Positions 62,784 through 64,000 of a DNA stretch of 64,000 nucleotides are shown one piece after another. Origin of the DNA: Sinorhizobium kostiense (GTDB taxonomy: Bacteria; Pseudomonadota; Alphaproteobacteria; Rhizobiales; Rhizobiaceae). Both the position numbers and the translations under genes were made by a program. The DNA is taken from contig NZ_JAGILA010000001.1 of assembly GCF_017874595.1 (NCBI RefSeq), forward strand, positions 62,001 to 126,000, written 5' to 3'. The first letter of the stretch is position 1; each line of letters starts with the position of its first letter. The notes under the pieces are model-generated. The model did not search any database, had not been told where the DNA came from, and worked only from the letters and a program-made list of their open reading frames with translations.

Positions 62784-63779
62784 TCAGGGCTTTGCGATGC
62801 CGAACTCCTCCGGCGATTTCTTCGCGATGCCGGCATCATAAACCACCCATGCTGTGGTCGATTGCCATTTCTTCAGGAACGCATCCGCCTCGTCACCCGA
62901 GATGTTGAGAGGGATATAGCCGCGGTCATCGAGAAGCTTTTGGAACTCCGGAGCCTCCGCGCCGGCCTTGAAGGCTTCCACCAACTTCGCCTTGACCTCG
63001 TCCGGCGTGTCGCGCTTGACGAAGACCCCAAAAAACGGTCCCCAGGGCAGGAGCTTCTTGAACTCCGGATAGTCGGCAACGATCGGCTTGGCATCAGGCA
63101 GGACCGGGCTTGCCTCTAGGTCGAAAATGCCGAGGATCTTGATGCGACCGGCTTTCACATGTTCGGCGGCAGCCCCGAGAACGGCGGGCATGAAGTCGAC
63201 CGCGCCGCCCTGCATGGCGGTCAATGCCGGACCATCTCCGTCAAAGGGGACCGCCGTGACTTTAAAGTCGAGCTGGGTCGACAGCATGCCACCAACGACA
63301 GACGGAAGGCCGCCGGGGCCGGTCGAGCCCATCTTCACCTTGCCGGGGTTGGCTTGAACGTACTCGACCAGTTCCTTGATCGTGTTGAAGGGTGCGTCGT
63401 TGTTGGCGACGAGCACCGGGACGCCACGCGCGAGCACGTTCACCGGATAGAAATCGGCATAATCCAGATTGGACAAGCCCATCACCTTGTAAAGCTGCGG
63501 GTTTTCCGCGCTCATCAGAAGCGTGTAGCCATCGGATGGCTGGCTCGCGACGAACTGGGTGGCGATCGCTCCGACGCCGCCGGTCTTGTTGGTCATCACG
63601 ATGCTGCGGCCGAGCACCTTCTCTGCATGCGGCGAGACGGAGCGCATCACGAGATCGGTGCTACCGCCCGCACCCCATTGGATGATGCCCTGGATGTCCT
63701 GTTCGGGATAGTCGGCGGCCGAAGCCGAGCCGACGAAAAGCGCAAGGGCGGCGACCGCCCCCATCAATTTACCAAGCAT
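62784..63779 (-). CDS. tctC: Tripartite tricarboxylate transporter substrate-binding protein TctC
   Basis: 331 residues from the ATG at 63779 (GGGAGGAAAAAC upstream). Sec signal peptide (cleavage after ASA). Bug/TctC fold: IIQWGAGGSTDLVMRSVSPH near the N-terminus, NKTGGVGAIATQFVA, GSTGPGGLPSVVGG. Periplasmic receptor; the first gene of the operon tctCBA-dehydrogenase-quiC. Ligand not readable from sequence. Confidence 0.92.
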   Translation of the reverse strand: MLGKLMGAVAALALFVGSASAADYPEQDIQGIIQWGAGGSTDLVMRSVSPHAEKVLGRSIVMTNKTGGVGAIATQFVASQPSDGYTLLMSAENPQLYKVMGLSNLDYADFYPVNVLARGVPVLVANNDAPFNTIKELVEYVQANPGKVKMGSTGPGGLPSVVGGMLSTQLDFKVTAVPFDGDGPALTAMQGGAVDFMPAVLGAAAEHVKAGRIKILGIFDLEASPVLPDAKPIVADYPEFKKLLPWGPFFGVFVKRDTPDEVKAKLVEAFKAGAEAPEFQKLLDDRGYIPLNISGDEADAFLKKWQSTTAWVVYDAGIAKKSPEEFGIAKP

Positions 63780-63890
63780 GTTTTTCCTCCCATTTGGCTG
63801 ATGCCGGTGACCGGACACGCCGCCCATTCCTCGGATGGGCGGATGCTGTTACGACAAGGTCAATTAATGAATGTCTATTTTGCCGCTATA

Positions 63891-63914
63891 ACGCAAATAC
63901 CAATATTTTTGCGT
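63891..63914. promoter_or_regulatory. Inverted repeat upstream of the tct-quinate operon
   Basis: ACGCAAA (63891-63897) and TTTGCGT (63908-63914) with a ten-base AT-rich spacer, in a clearly AT-rich stretch between tctC and the next gene. Arm spacing suits a dimeric regulator. It is about 110 bases before the tctC start. Confidence 0.5.
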
Positions 63915-63928
63915 TCCATATTGTTTTG

Positions 63929-64000
63929 TTATGTGTGCGCATGGCCGTACTCTTTGCGGATGTAATCCTCCATCACCCGACGCAGCATGGTGACGAAGCT
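63929..64000 (-). CDS. C-terminal end of an unidentified protein
   Basis: Partial: 23 residues and a TAA at 63929-63931 (ends MLRRVMEDYIRKEYGHAHT). It lies upstream of the tct-quinate operon on the same strand. A regulator would fit this position, but the fragment is too short to identify. Confidence 0.5.
   Translation of the reverse strand, partial: SFVTMLRRVMEDYIRKEYGHAHT

Overview
The window looks like a rhizobial replicon, most likely Sinorhizobium/Ensifer and probably a megaplasmid of the pSymB type. This rests on high-GC coding sequence, intergenic mosaic repeats of the kind known from rhizobia (about 12319, 19540 and 57745), rhizobial-style adenylate cyclase and MHYT-GGDEF-EAL proteins, and the mix of paa, xox and quinate genes. 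The replicon assignment is recollection of similar gene sets, not a search result. There are no rRNA, tRNA, IS, phage or CRISPR features.

Layout. 1-4.5 kb: the C-terminal end of a Pat-like ADP-forming acyl-CoA synthetase/GNAT protein, a fused APH-like/P-loop kinase, and a MHYT-GGDEF-EAL c-di-GMP protein. 4.7-10.8 kb: an Lrp-type regulator divergent from a polar amino acid ABC importer, a gamma-family PLP lyase and a homocysteine methyltransferase (sulfur amino acid uptake and salvage). 10.8-16.8 kb: a phosphoribosyltransferase and an alpha/beta hydrolase, then an E2-like acyltransferase that has lost its lipoyl lysine, facing an ACP-fatty-acyl-AMP ligase-PlsC fusion, and a small lipoprotein. 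17.2-19.5 kb: two divergent paralogous LuxR-type regulators with degenerate receiver domains.

20.2-35.5 kb is a lanthanide-type methanol oxidation region. It encodes XoxF (with the extra lanthanide-binding Asp), XoxG, XoxJ, glutathione-dependent formaldehyde oxidation (Gfa, AdhC/FlhA), a small Cys-rich exported protein, an SsuABC-like importer, and a second ABC system with ABC-2 permease, periplasmic binding protein, YVTN beta-propeller and helical exported protein that resembles the lut/ped lanthanide uptake gene sets. A divergent AraC-type regulator closes it. Methanol would go to formaldehyde, S-hydroxymethylglutathione and S-formylglutathione. The later steps, PQQ synthesis and a TonB receptor are not in the window.

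35.6-38.3 kb holds small proteins and a class III adenylate cyclase with TPRs. 38.5-49.7 kb is the aerobic phenylacetyl-CoA pathway: PaaABCDE epoxidase, PaaG, PaaZ, PaaI, a FadB/J-type fusion standing in for PaaF+PaaH, a third PaaA/PaaC-like paralogue, and the repressor PaaX. PaaK and PaaJ are absent. 49.7-53.5 kb: an Lrp regulator divergent from a fused E1 alpha-beta and an E2 of a branched-chain-type 2-oxoacid dehydrogenase. 53.6-55.3 kb: ArsR, SRPBCC and DUF899 genes with a striking double operator.

55.7-64 kb is probably for quinate/shikimate use: an MHS-type transporter, then (after an OsmC gene and a mosaic repeat) a leftward operon tctC-tctB-tctA, NAD-type quinate/shikimate dehydrogenase, and a fused 3-dehydroshikimate dehydratase that would give protocatechuate. 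The end of another gene lies at the right edge.
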